DNA of 64,000 bases, taken from contig NZ_JAAGWD010000004.1 in the NCBI RefSeq assembly GCF_010686685.1, positions 1 through 64,000 of the forward strand, given 5' to 3'. The notes under the pieces are model-generated. The model worked only from the letters and a program-made list of their open reading frames with translations, was not told where the DNA came from and made no database searches. Shown here one piece after another: positions 45,931-55,700 of this stretch (the stretch's first letter is position 1; every line of letters begins with the position of its first letter). Source of the stretch: Pontibacter burrus. Its GTDB lineage: Bacteria; Bacteroidota; Bacteroidia; Cytophagales; Hymenobacteraceae. A program made the position numbers and the translations under genes.

Positions 45931-46520
45931 GATTAAGCAGGATTACTGTAAAATGCCAGCAAGACCAACGATTAAAGTAGATTTTTGTCTGAACCGGGAT
46001 GAATGGAGATTTTTAGGATTGGCCGGGTTTTGACATTTTTTAAATGCTGCAAGTTTAGCTTTAGCGTAACTTGTGGCGGTGCATGGCAGCCAGTTTGCAA
46101 CTGACTTTGCTTTGGGAAAGCAAAACAAACTATAGCTGCAACTATAAAACTATAGTTTGCTCCTAACGTCAATCCTTCTGGCGCGGATCTGTGATCCGTG
46201 ACTTATTTATAACGTTGGATTTGCAATCCAACTGGGCCAGAGGTCCAAACTATAGTTTGACACGAGCAAGGACGTTCGCGCCATGGTCATTAGCACAACT
46301 ATAGACCTAGCCAACTATAGACTTTTCAACTATAGATTTCAACTACCTGTCCTTTTCTGCTTACCCAGAGAGTCAGTTACAAAATGGCTCCATAGGTAAC
46401 CTCATTTATACTAACACCAAACATGCGTCATAAGCTATAGTTAAAGCCAGACCGCCCTTCCTAACCCCAATCCATAAAATCATACGAATCAGAGAAATTA
46501 CATAAATCACTGGTCTCTAG
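45931..46520. other. Repeat-rich spacer without a gene
   Basis: About 590 bases between the divergently placed GH20 start side and the S46 peptidase end. It holds REP-like palindromes (listed separately) and seven CTATAG palindromes between about 46130 and 46440. No convincing gene is seen. Confidence 0.55.
46091..46232. repeat. REP-like short palindromes
   Basis: Three small dyads occur in 140 bases: CAGTTTGCAACTG (46091-46103), CGGATCTGTGATCCG (46184-46198) and GTTGGATTTGCAATCCAAC (46214-46232), two of them with a TTTGCAA centre. They look like repetitive extragenic palindromes. No transposase lies nearby. Confidence 0.6.
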
Positions 46521-46523
46521 CCA

Positions 46524-46557
46524 TAAAAAAAGCGCTGAGATTTCTCCCAGCGCTTTT
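46524..46557 (-). terminator. Terminator of the S46 peptidase gene
   Basis: AAAAGCGCTG pairs with CAGCGCTTTT, with a T run on the minus strand, 20 bases past the stop codon. Confidence 0.88.
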
Positions 46558-46576
46558 CTATAGTTTAAAAAGGTGC

Positions 46577-48904
46577 TTAGTCTTTAACCTGAAGTTTAAC
46601 TCTTGCTTTGCCTTTTTTCTTTTCGATCTTGAACTCTGTGTTACCGGCACGCAGTTTCTCCTGCGCCTCAGTTACCGTTGCGTTCAGTAGTTCTGCCTGT
46701 GGTGTTTTAGCTTCTGCTTTTACGCTGGCAGCATCGCCTGCACCCGGGCTGGTAGTAGTTACAATCGTCATCTCGTTGATCAGGTTCTGAGCACCTGCAT
46801 ACTTATCGATGATGAACAGGATGTAACGGGCATCTACGTTAATGCAACGCTTGTAGTCTGCATCGTAAACTAAGTCACCGGTCATTGCTTCCCAGTTACC
46901 GTCAAATGCAACACCGGTAAGCTCACCTCTGCCGTTAATTACCGGAGAACCGGAGTTACCACCTGTAATGTCGTTGTCAGTGATGAAGTTAACTACCATC
47001 TCGCCTTTAGAGTTAGCATAGCGGCCATAGTCTTTTGCCTGGTACAGTTGCTTCAGTTTAGCTGGCACCTCAAACTCCTCGTTGGTCGGGTCTTCCTTCG
47101 CCATCAGGCCTTCCATGGTAGTGTAGTAGTTGTAAATTACACCATCCTGCGGGCTATAATCTTTAATGGCACCGTAGCTCAAACGGATAGTTGAGTTAGC
47201 ATCAGCATAGTAAACCTTATTTGGGTTCATCTCGCGCAGGCCGGCTACATACAGGCGGTTAGCCGTGTTAAGTTTAGTGTTAGCGGCTGCCAGTACCGGC
47301 GTGATGTTGGTTGTATAGTTATCCATGATCGGCTGTACAATCGAGAAAGCAGGATCGTTCTCCAGTTTCTTGGCTGTCGGGTTTTTCAGGAAATCCTTCA
47401 TCTTCTGCTCCGATACAACAAACGAGTTGCTGTATACATGGTCTGCCAGTTTATTGAAATCGCCTTTGTATTTAGCTACCAGGTTCTTGAACGCAGCAGG
47501 CTGCTGGTCTTTGGCAATGTCGTCAGAGTAGAACTTCAGCATAGCTGCAAATACCTTCTTGTCAGTTGGCATGTTGTAGTCTTTAAAGAAGGCATCTACG
47601 CGTGGTGTTACATCGGCAACTGCTCTTTTAACCACTGCATCGTCGCCAGACTTCAGGGCATTGTAAAGCGGCATCAGGCGGTAGGCCATCAGTAACGATT
47701 CAGTACCAAGTATAGCTTCGTTCAGGTAAACAGTACCCAGGTTATATTTCTCGATCTCTTTGTAAGCAGCATCAATGTCAGACATTACGTTGCCATAAGT
47801 TGCCTTACGCTGTGCATCATTAGCCCATGCCTGGAACTTAGCCTCATCAGCTCTTTTGCCTTCCAGCGTTTTCATACGCTTGATGCCTTCGTTCTGACCG
47901 ATAGAGTATTTATAGTAGTTGGAAGTAGAAGCGTGCTTAGATGCATATTTAATACGGATTGCATCGCTCTTATCCATGTCCTCTTTCCAGATAGCCAGCT
48001 TTTTGTCGCGCAGCTTAATACGCGTGTTGTTCAGCTGATCAACTTCCAGTTGCAGACCATGCGACGTCATGAAACGCTTGGTACGGCCCGGGAAACCAAA
48101 TACCATAGAGAAATCGCCCGGCTCTCTGTCGCCGATGTTGATTGGCAGGTGGTGCTTAGGCTGGTAAGGAACGTTGTCTTTGCTGTAAGGAGCTGGCTTG
48201 CCATCTTTACCGGCATACACACGGAAGATAGAAAAGTCGCCGGTATGGCGTGGCCACATCCAGTTGTCGGTGTCGCCGCCGTATTTACCGATAGATGATG
48301 GAGGCGTACCTACCAGGCGCACGTCGGTGTAACGGTTGTAAACGAACAGGTAATATTCGTTGCCGTTAAAGAAATCACGCACATACGTTACGTACTCGCC
48401 GTTGTTGCTGGCTTCTTTAGCCAGTGCCTGCATGCGCTGTGCTACTTTCTGCGCACGTTCCTGCTCTGGTGTGTTATTGTTGATGCCTTCCAGTACTTTG
48501 CTGGTTACATCGTCCATACGCACCAGGATATCAACAAACAGGCCTTCGTTCGGAAGTTCTTCTGAGTGGTTTTTTGCCCAGAATCCGTTTGTCAGGTAAT
48601 CTTTTTCAGGAGTAGAGTGAGACTGAATCTGGCCGTAACCGCAATGGTGGTTTGTAAGCAGTAAACCTTCTTTTGAAATGAATTCACCGGTACAGAAACC
48701 GCCGAACTGCACTATGGCATCTTTCAGGCTGGAGTTGTTTACAGAGTAAATTTCTTCGGCTGTCAGCTGAAGTCCTTTTTTCTGCATATCAGCGTGGTTC
48801 AGACGCTTTATCAGCATCGGCAACCACATACCTTCGTCGGCTTTGGCAGTGTAAGGCACACTTAAACCGACTAAAAGTAGGAGTGAAAGGATTCTTTTTA
48901 ACAT
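46577..48904 (-). CDS. S46 family dipeptidyl peptidase (DPP7/DPP11-like)
   Basis: The 775-residue protein has a signal peptide (about 1-22) and the S46 hallmarks LLTNHHCGYGQIQSHS (catalytic His, about residue 87) and GGNSGSPVINGRGELTGVAFDGN (catalytic Ser, about residue 653). The FDGN stretch carries Gly where acidic-specific DPP11 has Arg, which suggests a DPP7-like preference, a point to be tested. Such enzymes take dipeptides off oligopeptides in the periplasm. It is longer than DPP7 of Porphyromonas by a C-terminal extension. It contains no CTATAG hexamer across 2.3 kb, unlike most of the window. Monocistronic. Confidence 0.93.
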   Translation of the reverse strand: MLKRILSLLLLVGLSVPYTAKADEGMWLPMLIKRLNHADMQKKGLQLTAEEIYSVNNSSLKDAIVQFGGFCTGEFISKEGLLLTNHHCGYGQIQSHSTPEKDYLTNGFWAKNHSEELPNEGLFVDILVRMDDVTSKVLEGINNNTPEQERAQKVAQRMQALAKEASNNGEYVTYVRDFFNGNEYYLFVYNRYTDVRLVGTPPSSIGKYGGDTDNWMWPRHTGDFSIFRVYAGKDGKPAPYSKDNVPYQPKHHLPINIGDREPGDFSMVFGFPGRTKRFMTSHGLQLEVDQLNNTRIKLRDKKLAIWKEDMDKSDAIRIKYASKHASTSNYYKYSIGQNEGIKRMKTLEGKRADEAKFQAWANDAQRKATYGNVMSDIDAAYKEIEKYNLGTVYLNEAILGTESLLMAYRLMPLYNALKSGDDAVVKRAVADVTPRVDAFFKDYNMPTDKKVFAAMLKFYSDDIAKDQQPAAFKNLVAKYKGDFNKLADHVYSNSFVVSEQKMKDFLKNPTAKKLENDPAFSIVQPIMDNYTTNITPVLAAANTKLNTANRLYVAGLREMNPNKVYYADANSTIRLSYGAIKDYSPQDGVIYNYYTTMEGLMAKEDPTNEEFEVPAKLKQLYQAKDYGRYANSKGEMVVNFITDNDITGGNSGSPVINGRGELTGVAFDGNWEAMTGDLVYDADYKRCINVDARYILFIIDKYAGAQNLINEMTIVTTTSPGAGDAASVKAEAKTPQAELLNATVTEAQEKLRAGNTEFKIEKKKGKARVKLQVKD

Positions 48905-49078
48905 AGAAATATGTTTAGATTAGTTAAACTGCATGCAATTTACGAAAAAATCGTGCACCTAACGGATGTTAGGGTTAGTTATAGTGTGTTTTGTGTGCCG
49001 TTTTTTGCTTTTCGATGACGAGCTATAGTTTGGAAAAGTTTAACTCGACACACAATACAGGAATACGAGACTTCAACC

Positions 49079-49300
49079 ATGAGCTGGATAATAAAGAAAC
49101 TACTGCTTGGCCTGATCTGGGTGTACCAGCACATGATTTCGCCGCTAAAGCCAGCAACCTGTCGTTATACCCCAACCTGCTCTACTTACGCGCTGCAGGC
49201 AGTTACAAAATATGGCCCGTTTAAAGGCGGTTGGATGGCCCTGAAACGCATTGGGCGGTGCCACCCTTGGGGCGGTAGCGGTTACGATCCGGTAAAATAG
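49079..49300 (+). CDS. yidD: Membrane protein insertion efficiency factor YidD
   Basis: The 73-residue protein shows the YidD pattern exactly: [39 protein letters not shown], and [23 protein letters not shown]. YidD helps insert membrane proteins together with YidC. It is normally found beside rnpA and yidC, but here it stands alone with the ABC pair downstream. A longer frame from 48991 in another phase is not needed. Confidence 0.93.
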   Translation: MSWIIKKLLLGLIWVYQHMISPLKPATCRYTPTCSTYALQAVTKYGPFKGGWMALKRIGRCHPWGGSGYDPVK

Positions 49301-49448
49301 CTCACCAAAAGCTGGGATTCCTGTTTTATCGAGCAGGGGAGGCCGTCGGTATTTTTTTATAGCGAGTTGGTCTAAATGCTGGTGCAGGGATTTAAAAAAT
49401 GAAGGTTTTTCAGGTATATTGAAGAAAGCAAATACACTTTAATACCTG

Positions 49449-50936
49449 TTGCCTATGTTACTAACGCTACTCTCTCATCAATGGAAGGCACAATTACGCT
49501 CTTCCATTTTTCAGAAAAGTCTGGTCCTGAACATCATCCTCGGGCTGTTTATTTTATACTTCGGAAGCATTTTTCTGCTGCTGGGTTTTGGCATGCACGA
49601 GATACTGACCAAATTTCACCCCGGTCAGAATGTAATAGGCATTTTTAACGGTGCGCTGCTTTTCTGTTTCCTGATCGACCTCTTTTTCAGGTTTTTGATG
49701 CAGGAGCTGCCGGTGCTGGCTGTGCAGCCTTATCTTCACCTTCCGATCTCTAAAAACAGACTGGTACATTATGTGCTCTTAAAATCAATTCCGAGCATTT
49801 TTAACCTGTTCCCGCTGCTCTTTTTTGTGCCGTTCATGTTTACTACGGTTATACCGGCCTATGGCACAACTACAGGTCTGGCTTGGCTGGCGGCGCTTTT
49901 TCTGGTAACACTACTCAACAATTTCCTGCTGCTGTACTTTAAGCGCCTGATGAGTACAAAGCCGCTTTACACACTTGGTTTCGGACTTGCCATCTCGCTG
50001 CTTATGCTACTCGACTACCTGCATGTTGTATCGTTGCGTGCTGCGTCAGAAGCTGTATTCGGAGCTTTATTTGTAACGCCTTGGCTGGCAGCTGTGCCGC
50101 TTGTGCTGGTAGTAGGCGCTTATCTGCTTAACTTTTATTACCTGAGAGCCCATACTTACCCCGAAGAACTTAACCTGCGCAAAACTGCTGAAGCTTCAGG
50201 TAGAGATATCACGTTCCTGAACCGTTTCGGTGAACTTGGTAAATTGATAGAGCTGGAGCTGAAACTGATCTGGCGCCACAAGCGCACCAAGTCTGTTGTT
50301 AGTTTGTCGGTTGTGTTTCTGTTCTACGGCTTTATATTTTATGGCAAAGGCACTTATCTGGAAGGTTTCGCGATGCTAATATTTGTAGGGATTATACTGT
50401 CTGGGATGCCGATGTTTAACTATGGCCAGTTTGTGCCGGGTTGGCAGAGTGCTCATTTTGATGGTTTACTTACCCAAAAGAACATCTCACCTTACCAGTT
50501 TTATGAAGCCAAATACTGGATGATGGTACCCGTAACGGTGCTGGCTTTTGTACTTACGCTGCCATACGGCTTCTTCGGCTCTAAAATTATCCTGATAAAC
50601 GCGGCTACGCTGCTTTATAACATTGGCGTTAACGTGTTTGTGATCTTCTTCTTCTCGGTTTATAACAAGGAACGTTTAGACCTGAGCAAGGGCGCAACTT
50701 TTAACTGGCAGGGCGTAGGTGCCTCAAAATTTGTGATGATGTTGCCAGCTATGCTGCTTCCAATTCTGATCTACCTTCCTTTTGGTTTAATGGGCGTGCC
50801 ATATGCCGGTATTGCTGCTTTAGGCGGCCTGGGGCTGCTGGGTATCATCTTCCGGAAACAACTGCTGCAATGGTCGGCTAACAGGTTTATAGCGCATAAG
50901 TATAAACTTGCCGCCGGCTTCAGACAATCAAACTAA
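49449..50936 (+). CDS. DUF5687 family membrane protein (ABC exporter permease)
   Basis: The 495-residue protein has about 12 hydrophobic segments, opening LLTLLSHQWKAQLRSSIFQKS (a short cytoplasmic start) and LNIILGLFILYF, as in the DUF5687 family. The ABC ATPase follows after 24 bases, so it is the membrane half of an ABC exporter whose substrate is unknown. No CTATAG site occurs in the gene. Confidence 0.82.
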   Translation: MPMLLTLLSHQWKAQLRSSIFQKSLVLNIILGLFILYFGSIFLLLGFGMHEILTKFHPGQNVIGIFNGALLFCFLIDLFFRFLMQELPVLAVQPYLHLPISKNRLVHYVLLKSIPSIFNLFPLLFFVPFMFTTVIPAYGTTTGLAWLAALFLVTLLNNFLLLYFKRLMSTKPLYTLGFGLAISLLMLLDYLHVVSLRAASEAVFGALFVTPWLAAVPLVLVVGAYLLNFYYLRAHTYPEELNLRKTAEASGRDITFLNRFGELGKLIELELKLIWRHKRTKSVVSLSVVFLFYGFIFYGKGTYLEGFAMLIFVGIILSGMPMFNYGQFVPGWQSAHFDGLLTQKNISPYQFYEAKYWMMVPVTVLAFVLTLPYGFFGSKIILINAATLLYNIGVNVFVIFFFSVYNKERLDLSKGATFNWQGVGASKFVMMLPAMLLPILIYLPFGLMGVPYAGIAALGGLGLLGIIFRKQLLQWSANRFIAHKYKLAAGFRQSN

Positions 50937-50960
50937 CTATAACATTTAACTATCAGAGCA

Positions 50961-51656
50961 ATGCTAACTATACATAATCTTCAGAAAATATATAACGGTA
51001 CAACAGTTGTAAACCTGCCCGAACTAACTATAAATGCAGGCGAAGCAGTGGGCTTAGTAGGAAACAACGGAGCAGGCAAAACCACGCTTTTCCGGATGCT
51101 CCTGGACCTGATCAGGCCAAGCAAAGGCGAAGTGCAGTTGAAAGATGTAAACGTGATGCAGTCTGATGCCTGGAAATCGTATACGGGCTCTTACCTGGAC
51201 GAAGGCTTCCTGATCGATTACCTGACATCAGAGGAATACTTTAAGTTTATTGGCGACCTGCACGGGCTGTCTGGTGGCGATGTGGCCGAGCGCCTGGCAC
51301 CTTTCACTGACCTGTTCAACGGCGAGATCCTGAACCAGCGCAAGTACATCCGCGATTACTCTAAAGGCAACCAGAAAAAGATCGGTATTGCGGCAGCAGC
51401 GCTATCAAACCCGGAATTGCTGATCCTGGATGAGCCTTTTGCCAACCTGGACCCAAGTTCACAGATACGCCTGAAGAACCTGCTGAAAAAGCTTCGTGAA
51501 GAAAGACGCATGACTATGTTCATTTCAAGTCACGACTTAAGCCATGTAATTGATGTGTGCGAACGCATCGTGATTTTGGAGAAAGGACAGGTAGTGCAGG
51601 ATATGCAGACAACTGAAAACACGCTGCAGGAACTGGAGACGTACTTTACAGTTTAA
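50961..51656 (+). CDS. ABC transporter ATP-binding protein
   Basis: The 231-residue ATPase has Walker A GNNGAGKTT (about residue 34-42), the signature YSKGNQKKIGIAAAAL (about 135), and Walker B LLILDEPFANLDP (about 155), followed by the His of the switch region (SSHDLSH). It pairs with the DUF5687 permease upstream. It belongs to the drug/antibiotic-exporter type rather than to a solute-uptake system, since no binding protein is present. Confidence 0.9.
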   Translation: MLTIHNLQKIYNGTTVVNLPELTINAGEAVGLVGNNGAGKTTLFRMLLDLIRPSKGEVQLKDVNVMQSDAWKSYTGSYLDEGFLIDYLTSEEYFKFIGDLHGLSGGDVAERLAPFTDLFNGEILNQRKYIRDYSKGNQKKIGIAAAALSNPELLILDEPFANLDPSSQIRLKNLLKKLREERRMTMFISSHDLSHVIDVCERIVILEKGQVVQDMQTTENTLQELETYFTV

Positions 51657-51793
51657 GAGTTTTGGAGCTAGAGAGTTTAGGAATATTTTACAAAACAATT
51701 CCTGGCTCTCTATTCTAAATTGCTAACTATAGCCTGATTTCAAACTATAGGCTTGCCTCTTTTCTTGGATTTTATAGTAAGCGAGTAAATGAA

Positions 51794-52441
51794 ATGATAA
51801 AAGCTCTACATACCATATTGCTGATTTTACTCTTTGCTTTTGCGACCAATGCTCAGGACAAGAAGGGGAAAAAGATAGCATTGAATAAAAAAGAAATTGA
51901 CCAGTATAGTTACGACACTCTCCTAAGTCAAGGCTACCACCTTTCTTACAGAGTGTACTTTGACTCAACTACAGACGAGAGATTACAGAGACTTACACTT
52001 GTAAAGGGGAAAAGGGATATTAAGCAGTTGCGCGAGACAAGCTATCCGATGCCTCATAAAAATCTTGGTTACATCGGGGCAGACTTTGGCGATACTTTCC
52101 TTTTTGTGCAGTCATTCGGCGCGGGAAACCCTCACGAGATGCAACTGATAGACAAGAAGACAGGCAAGGAATTGATGAATGGCGTTTGGGTAGGTGTGAA
52201 CCAACCGGAAAAGGTAATTCTTTACATCACAAACATATATGAAGAAAACGAAGAGCTAAAACTACTTGACCTGAAGAATAAGAAAGAAATAGTAGTTAAG
52301 GATTTCTCGGATTCCGACTGTGTAAAAGAGCAAATCGGTGGACTTAGAAATTGTATAGAAATAGATTCTGTGACATCAAAAGAAATCATTCTGAAGGTTG
52401 AGTCAGAAGAAGAAAGAATAATAAAGAGATACAAACGCTAA
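51794..52441 (+). CDS. Exported hypothetical protein (215 residues)
   Basis: I do not recognise this family. The protein has a signal peptide (about 1-20, ending TNAQ), is rich in Lys/Glu and predicted strand-rich (GYHLSYRVYFDST, DTFLFVQSFGAGNPHEMQLID, KKEIVVKDFSD). The A+T content is higher than that of neighbours. It stands between the ABC pair and a convergent lipoprotein gene, with no shared promoter seen. Confidence 0.6.
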   Translation: MIKALHTILLILLFAFATNAQDKKGKKIALNKKEIDQYSYDTLLSQGYHLSYRVYFDSTTDERLQRLTLVKGKRDIKQLRETSYPMPHKNLGYIGADFGDTFLFVQSFGAGNPHEMQLIDKKTGKELMNGVWVGVNQPEKVILYITNIYEENEELKLLDLKNKKEIVVKDFSDSDCVKEQIGGLRNCIEIDSVTSKEIILKVESEEERIIKRYKR

Positions 52442-52489
52442 TCACACCCTCAGGCAACCTTCGCCGCCTTATGGCAAGTCTGATCCCAG

Positions 52490-53080
52490 CTATAGTTTCA
52501 TCCAGCGCTGAATCTCTTTTTCTGCAAACTTCTCATCTTTCCAGCCTATAAATTTAAGAGGTGCAGTTCTGTTGTGGTATACAAACCACTGCTGTAGTGT
52601 TGTTTTCACTTCCGGGTACTCCAGGCTCAGCGAGGCATAGTTGTAAGCCTTTATCAATTGCTCGCTTGGGCGCGCCGGCACTGCCACAACAATAGGATAC
52701 AGGTCTCCTGTTGGTTTTTCCAGCATCAGCGTTGCCACCGGAATTACTTCTTTTACAGTGCCTGTCTCGGCGCGTTCACCTAATACCAGCACGCTCAGTC
52801 CACGACCATTTTTGCCTACTTCTGTAGAGGGTATAAAGCCATAATTGCCCGGGTAAGGCAGGTGCTGCACCACGTGGTCATGGCCTGCCAGTTTTTCGTT
52901 CTCAAATGCCTTGTTAGCCGGGTTGTAGCTTATTTTCTGGTTGCTGCCGGCGGGTATTTCTATTACAGCCTGTAGTTGCCTTGCACCAGAATAGGTTGGT
53001 AATTCGGCGTAGTTGGTCTGGCAGGCAGTAAAAGCTATAGTTACAAGCAGTAACAAAAACGGAAAGTATAAACGGCTCAT
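52490..53080 (-). CDS. Inorganic-pyrophosphatase-fold lipoprotein with a degenerate active site
   Basis: The 196-residue protein has a lipoprotein signal peptide with Cys20 (FTAC). The mature part follows the family I soluble pyrophosphatase fold (VIEIPAGSNQKISYN, PYPGNYGFIPST, SVLVLGE, VAVPAR, FIGWKDEKFAEKEI). In active enzymes a DGDPxD motif binds the metals; here it reads NGRGLS, and the later Asp and Tyr-Lys catalytic pair positions also differ. It is therefore unlikely to hydrolyse pyrophosphate and is exported rather than cytoplasmic. It may be a binding or sensing protein. Monocistronic next to the rplS operon. Confidence 0.82.
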   Translation of the reverse strand: MSRLYFPFLLLLVTIAFTACQTNYAELPTYSGARQLQAVIEIPAGSNQKISYNPANKAFENEKLAGHDHVVQHLPYPGNYGFIPSTEVGKNGRGLSVLVLGERAETGTVKEVIPVATLMLEKPTGDLYPIVVAVPARPSEQLIKAYNYASLSLEYPEVKTTLQQWFVYHNRTAPLKFIGWKDEKFAEKEIQRWMKL

Positions 53081-53143
53081 AAGTAATGCTGAAATGATCG
53101 TTAGAGCTATAAGCTATAGTTTGGGTAACTATAAAGTTGTTCA

Positions 53144-53177
53144 ATAAAAAAAGGAGCCGTTTGTGCGACGGCTCCTT
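53144..53177 (-). terminator. Terminator of the rpsP-rimM-trmD-rplS operon
   Basis: AAGGAGCCGT pairs with ACGGCTCCTT (10 bp) around TTGTGCG; the minus strand then has TTTTTTT. It lies 36 bases after the rplS stop. Confidence 0.92.
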
Positions 53178-53212
53178 CCTTAACTATGGAAAATTTATGA
53201 AAACAGGTATTA

Positions 53213-53566
53213 TTATCTTCTTTCCTTGATTCTTGCAGCCTTACCTGACAAGCCTCTTAGGTAGAACAATCTAGCTCTTCTTACTTTACCTTTTCTAACA
53301 AGCTCAATTTTCTCGATAGATGGAGAAAGAAGCGGGAATATACGCTCTAAACCAATCTGGTTAGAAATTTTTCTTACAGTGAAAGTCTCACCATTAGTAT
53401 TTACGTTCTTACGCTGAATAACAACGCCCTGGAACTGCTGAATACGCTCTTTGTTACCCTCACGGATCTTTACGTGGATGTTTATAGTATCACCCGCCTG
53501 GAAAGCAGGGAACGATGCACGTCTGTCTGTAGATTCCTGCTCAATTAATTTAATTAATTCGCTCAT
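53213..53566 (-). CDS. rplS: 50S ribosomal protein L19
   Basis: The 117-residue protein has the L19 pattern [78 protein letters not shown]. It is the last gene of the classical rpsP-rimM-trmD-rplS operon, 153 bases downstream of trmD. L19 sits at the 30S-50S interface. Confidence 0.97.
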   Translation of the reverse strand: MSELIKLIEQESTDRRASFPAFQAGDTINIHVKIREGNKERIQQFQGVVIQRKNVNTNGETFTVRKISNQIGLERIFPLLSPSIEKIELVRKGKVRRARLFYLRGLSGKAARIKERR

Positions 53567-53719
53567 GGCTATGTTCTTAAAGCTAAAGTATCTTCTTCAA
53601 AATTCGGACTGCAAAGATATGCAATTATTTTTTACATAGGAATACTTGCCCGAAAAATTTATTTTTTCTGTGTTATAGTAAGTTAGCAGCCACTGCAGGC
53701 CAACTATAAACTATGGTTT

Positions 53720-54397
53720 TTATTCGTTCAGCAGGTCTGGTCTGCGCTGCCTGGTTCGCTCTACAGCCTGCTCAAAACGCCACTGCTCTATTTTAGGTGT
53801 GTCGCCTGATAACAGGATCTCCGGCACTTTCAGTCCTTTGTATTCTGCAGGGCGGGTATATACTGGTGGGGCCAGCAAACCATCCTGAAAAGAATCTGTC
53901 AGGGCAGAAGTTTCGTCGTTCAGTACGCCTGGTATTATCCGGATAATGGCATCTGCCAATACAGCTGCACCTAATTCACCACCCGAAAGCACATAGTCGC
54001 CTATGCTGATCTCATGAGTAATGAACTGCTGACGTACACGCTCATCTACACCTTTATAATGACCGCAAAGAATGATGATGTTGTGCAGCAGCGAAAACTG
54101 GTTTACAGTGTTCTGGTTCAGCGTCTGGCCGTCCGGTGTCATGTAAACTATAGCATCGTACTCACGTTCGGCTTTCAGGTCTGAGATGCACTTATCTATC
54201 GGCTCTATCATCATCACCATACCGGCACCGCCACCAAAAGCATAATCATCTATCTGGCCATGTTTGTTGATGGCATACTTACGCAGGTCGTGCACATGCA
54301 CTTCGGCAAGGCCTTTTTGCTGCGCGCGTTTCAGAATAGAGTGGCTAAAGGGGCTGTCCAACAGGTCGGGCTGACAGCTGATAATATCGATGCGCAT
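53720..54397 (-). CDS. trmD: tRNA (guanine-N1-)-methyltransferase
   Basis: The 225-residue protein has a knotted SPOUT fold: [13 protein letters not shown] start, [14 protein letters not shown] and the SAM-binding knot [38 protein letters not shown]. It adds m1G37 to tRNAs that read codons beginning with C or G, preventing frameshifts. The start ATG overlaps the rimM stop codon by one base (TAATG), so translation is coupled. Confidence 0.97.
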   Translation of the reverse strand: MRIDIISCQPDLLDSPFSHSILKRAQQKGLAEVHVHDLRKYAINKHGQIDDYAFGGGAGMVMMIEPIDKCISDLKAEREYDAIVYMTPDGQTLNQNTVNQFSLLHNIIILCGHYKGVDERVRQQFITHEISIGDYVLSGGELGAAVLADAIIRIIPGVLNDETSALTDSFQDGLLAPPVYTRPAEYKGLKVPEILLSGDTPKIEQWRFEQAVERTRQRRPDLLNE

Positions 54398-54978
54398 TAT
54401 TTTTCCTCTTCCGTGTCCTGGTCAGCATCATCTGCATCTTCGGGACGGCCCGGTTGGGTATAGACTTCCAGCAATCCTTCCGGAAGGTGAACGTGTAGTA
54501 TTTTACCTTCGTGGTCGGCACGCAACATGGTTTCATCCATTACCGGTATCAGCATTTCCTGGCCCAGGTAGTCCATGGCCATTAGTTGCTGTTGCGGCAT
54601 GTCATAAAAATCCTTCACGGTACCCAGCTCGCCGTGGTTTGCATCCACTACTTTGTAACCGATCACGTCGTGGAAGTAGAATTGGCCTTCTTCCAACTCT
54701 GGTAACTCGTCGAGTGGTAAGTATAAAGCTGTATTGCGAAGCTTTTCGGCCTGCTCTACAGTTGTTATATCTTCAAACCTGATGATGAAGCGACCTTTCT
54801 GCTGTGGCTCTATTTCATCAATAAAAAATGGAACCAGTCTTCCCTGTTGTTCAAGGAAAACTGATTCCAGATCTTCATAATCTTCGGGGTAGTCAACGTC
54901 AAAAAACGCGACAACCTGCCCCTTTATGCCATGCGTTTTAACGATGTATCCAAGCTGAAAACAAGCATCAATATTCAT
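54397..54978 (-). CDS. rimM: 16S rRNA processing protein RimM
   Basis: The 193-residue protein begins [20 protein letters not shown], as in RimM, and has a PRC-barrel part ([34 protein letters not shown]). The end is a long acidic tail ([18 protein letters not shown]) longer than in typical RimM. It helps 30S maturation with S19. It lies 11 bases downstream of rpsP. Confidence 0.95.
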   Translation of the reverse strand: MNIDACFQLGYIVKTHGIKGQVVAFFDVDYPEDYEDLESVFLEQQGRLVPFFIDEIEPQQKGRFIIRFEDITTVEQAEKLRNTALYLPLDELPELEEGQFYFHDVIGYKVVDANHGELGTVKDFYDMPQQQLMAMDYLGQEMLIPVMDETMLRADHEGKILHVHLPEGLLEVYTQPGRPEDADDADQDTEEEK

Positions 54979-54989
54979 GGCAAAATAAA

Positions 54990-55538
54990 TTATGCTTGCT
55001 CTTCAGTAGATTCGCCTTCAGCAGCTGGTGCTTCAGGAGCTTCTTCTGCCTCAGCAGCAGGTGCGTTAGCAGCAGCTTTCTCAGCATCACGCTGACGGAT
55101 AGCTTCTGCACGCGCTTCTTTCTTCTTGGTTTCAGCTTCGAAAGCAGCTTTCTTAGCAGCTTCTTTAGCAGAGCTCAGGCTTTCAACTTTACCTGCAATC
55201 TTCGCATCTTTCGCGTTCTTCCACTCTTCAAAACGAGCATCAGCAGTCTCCTGCGTAATAGCACCCTTTACAACACCGATCTGCAGGTGTTTTTTGTAAA
55301 GGATACCTCTGTAAGAAAGCATCGCTTTAACAGTGTCAGTTGGTTGCGCTCCGTTCATCAGCCACTGGAATGCTTTCTCTTCGCTGAAATCGATAGAAGC
55401 AGGAACAGTGTTAGGGTTGTAAGTACCCAGTTTCTCGATGAATTTACCATCACGTGGTGCACGAGCGTCAGCTACTACGATATCGTAGATAGCGGCTTTT
55501 TTGCGGCCTCTGCGGGCCAGTCTGATTTTAACAGCCAT
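54990..55538 (-). CDS. rpsP: 30S ribosomal protein S16
   Basis: The 182-residue protein opens [20 protein letters not shown] and [20 protein letters not shown], the S16 core (about 1-85). The rest is an Ala/Glu/Lys-rich helical extension (about 100-182), as is common in Bacteroidota S16 but absent in Escherichia coli S16 (82 residues). It is the first gene of the operon and lies next to a repeat-rich upstream spacer (55539-56250). Confidence 0.95.
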   Translation of the reverse strand: MAVKIRLARRGRKKAAIYDIVVADARAPRDGKFIEKLGTYNPNTVPASIDFSEEKAFQWLMNGAQPTDTVKAMLSYRGILYKKHLQIGVVKGAITQETADARFEEWKNAKDAKIAGKVESLSSAKEAAKKAAFEAETKKKEARAEAIRQRDAEKAAANAPAAEAEEAPEAPAAEGESTEEQA

Positions 55539-55700
55539 TGTTTATAAATAAGTTAAGTCGGCGGAACCCGTCCGCCATTTTTTAGATCGGCAAAGGTAAG
55601 GATAGTTTAGTTAATTTCAAACTATAGTTTATACAGCAATCTTATCGTTTTATGCTGTTAAGTTGCAGTGTTATAGTTGATTTTGGGTTATAGGGCTGTA

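Noticed and set aside
48991..49224. 77-residue frame overlapping yidD
   Set aside because: yidD in the other phase is an unmistakable family match over its entire length.
54996..55547. 183-residue open frame on the plus strand
   Set aside because: It is antisense to rpsP, which is certain, and its composition (Phe, Ser, Arg-rich) is that of a shadow frame.
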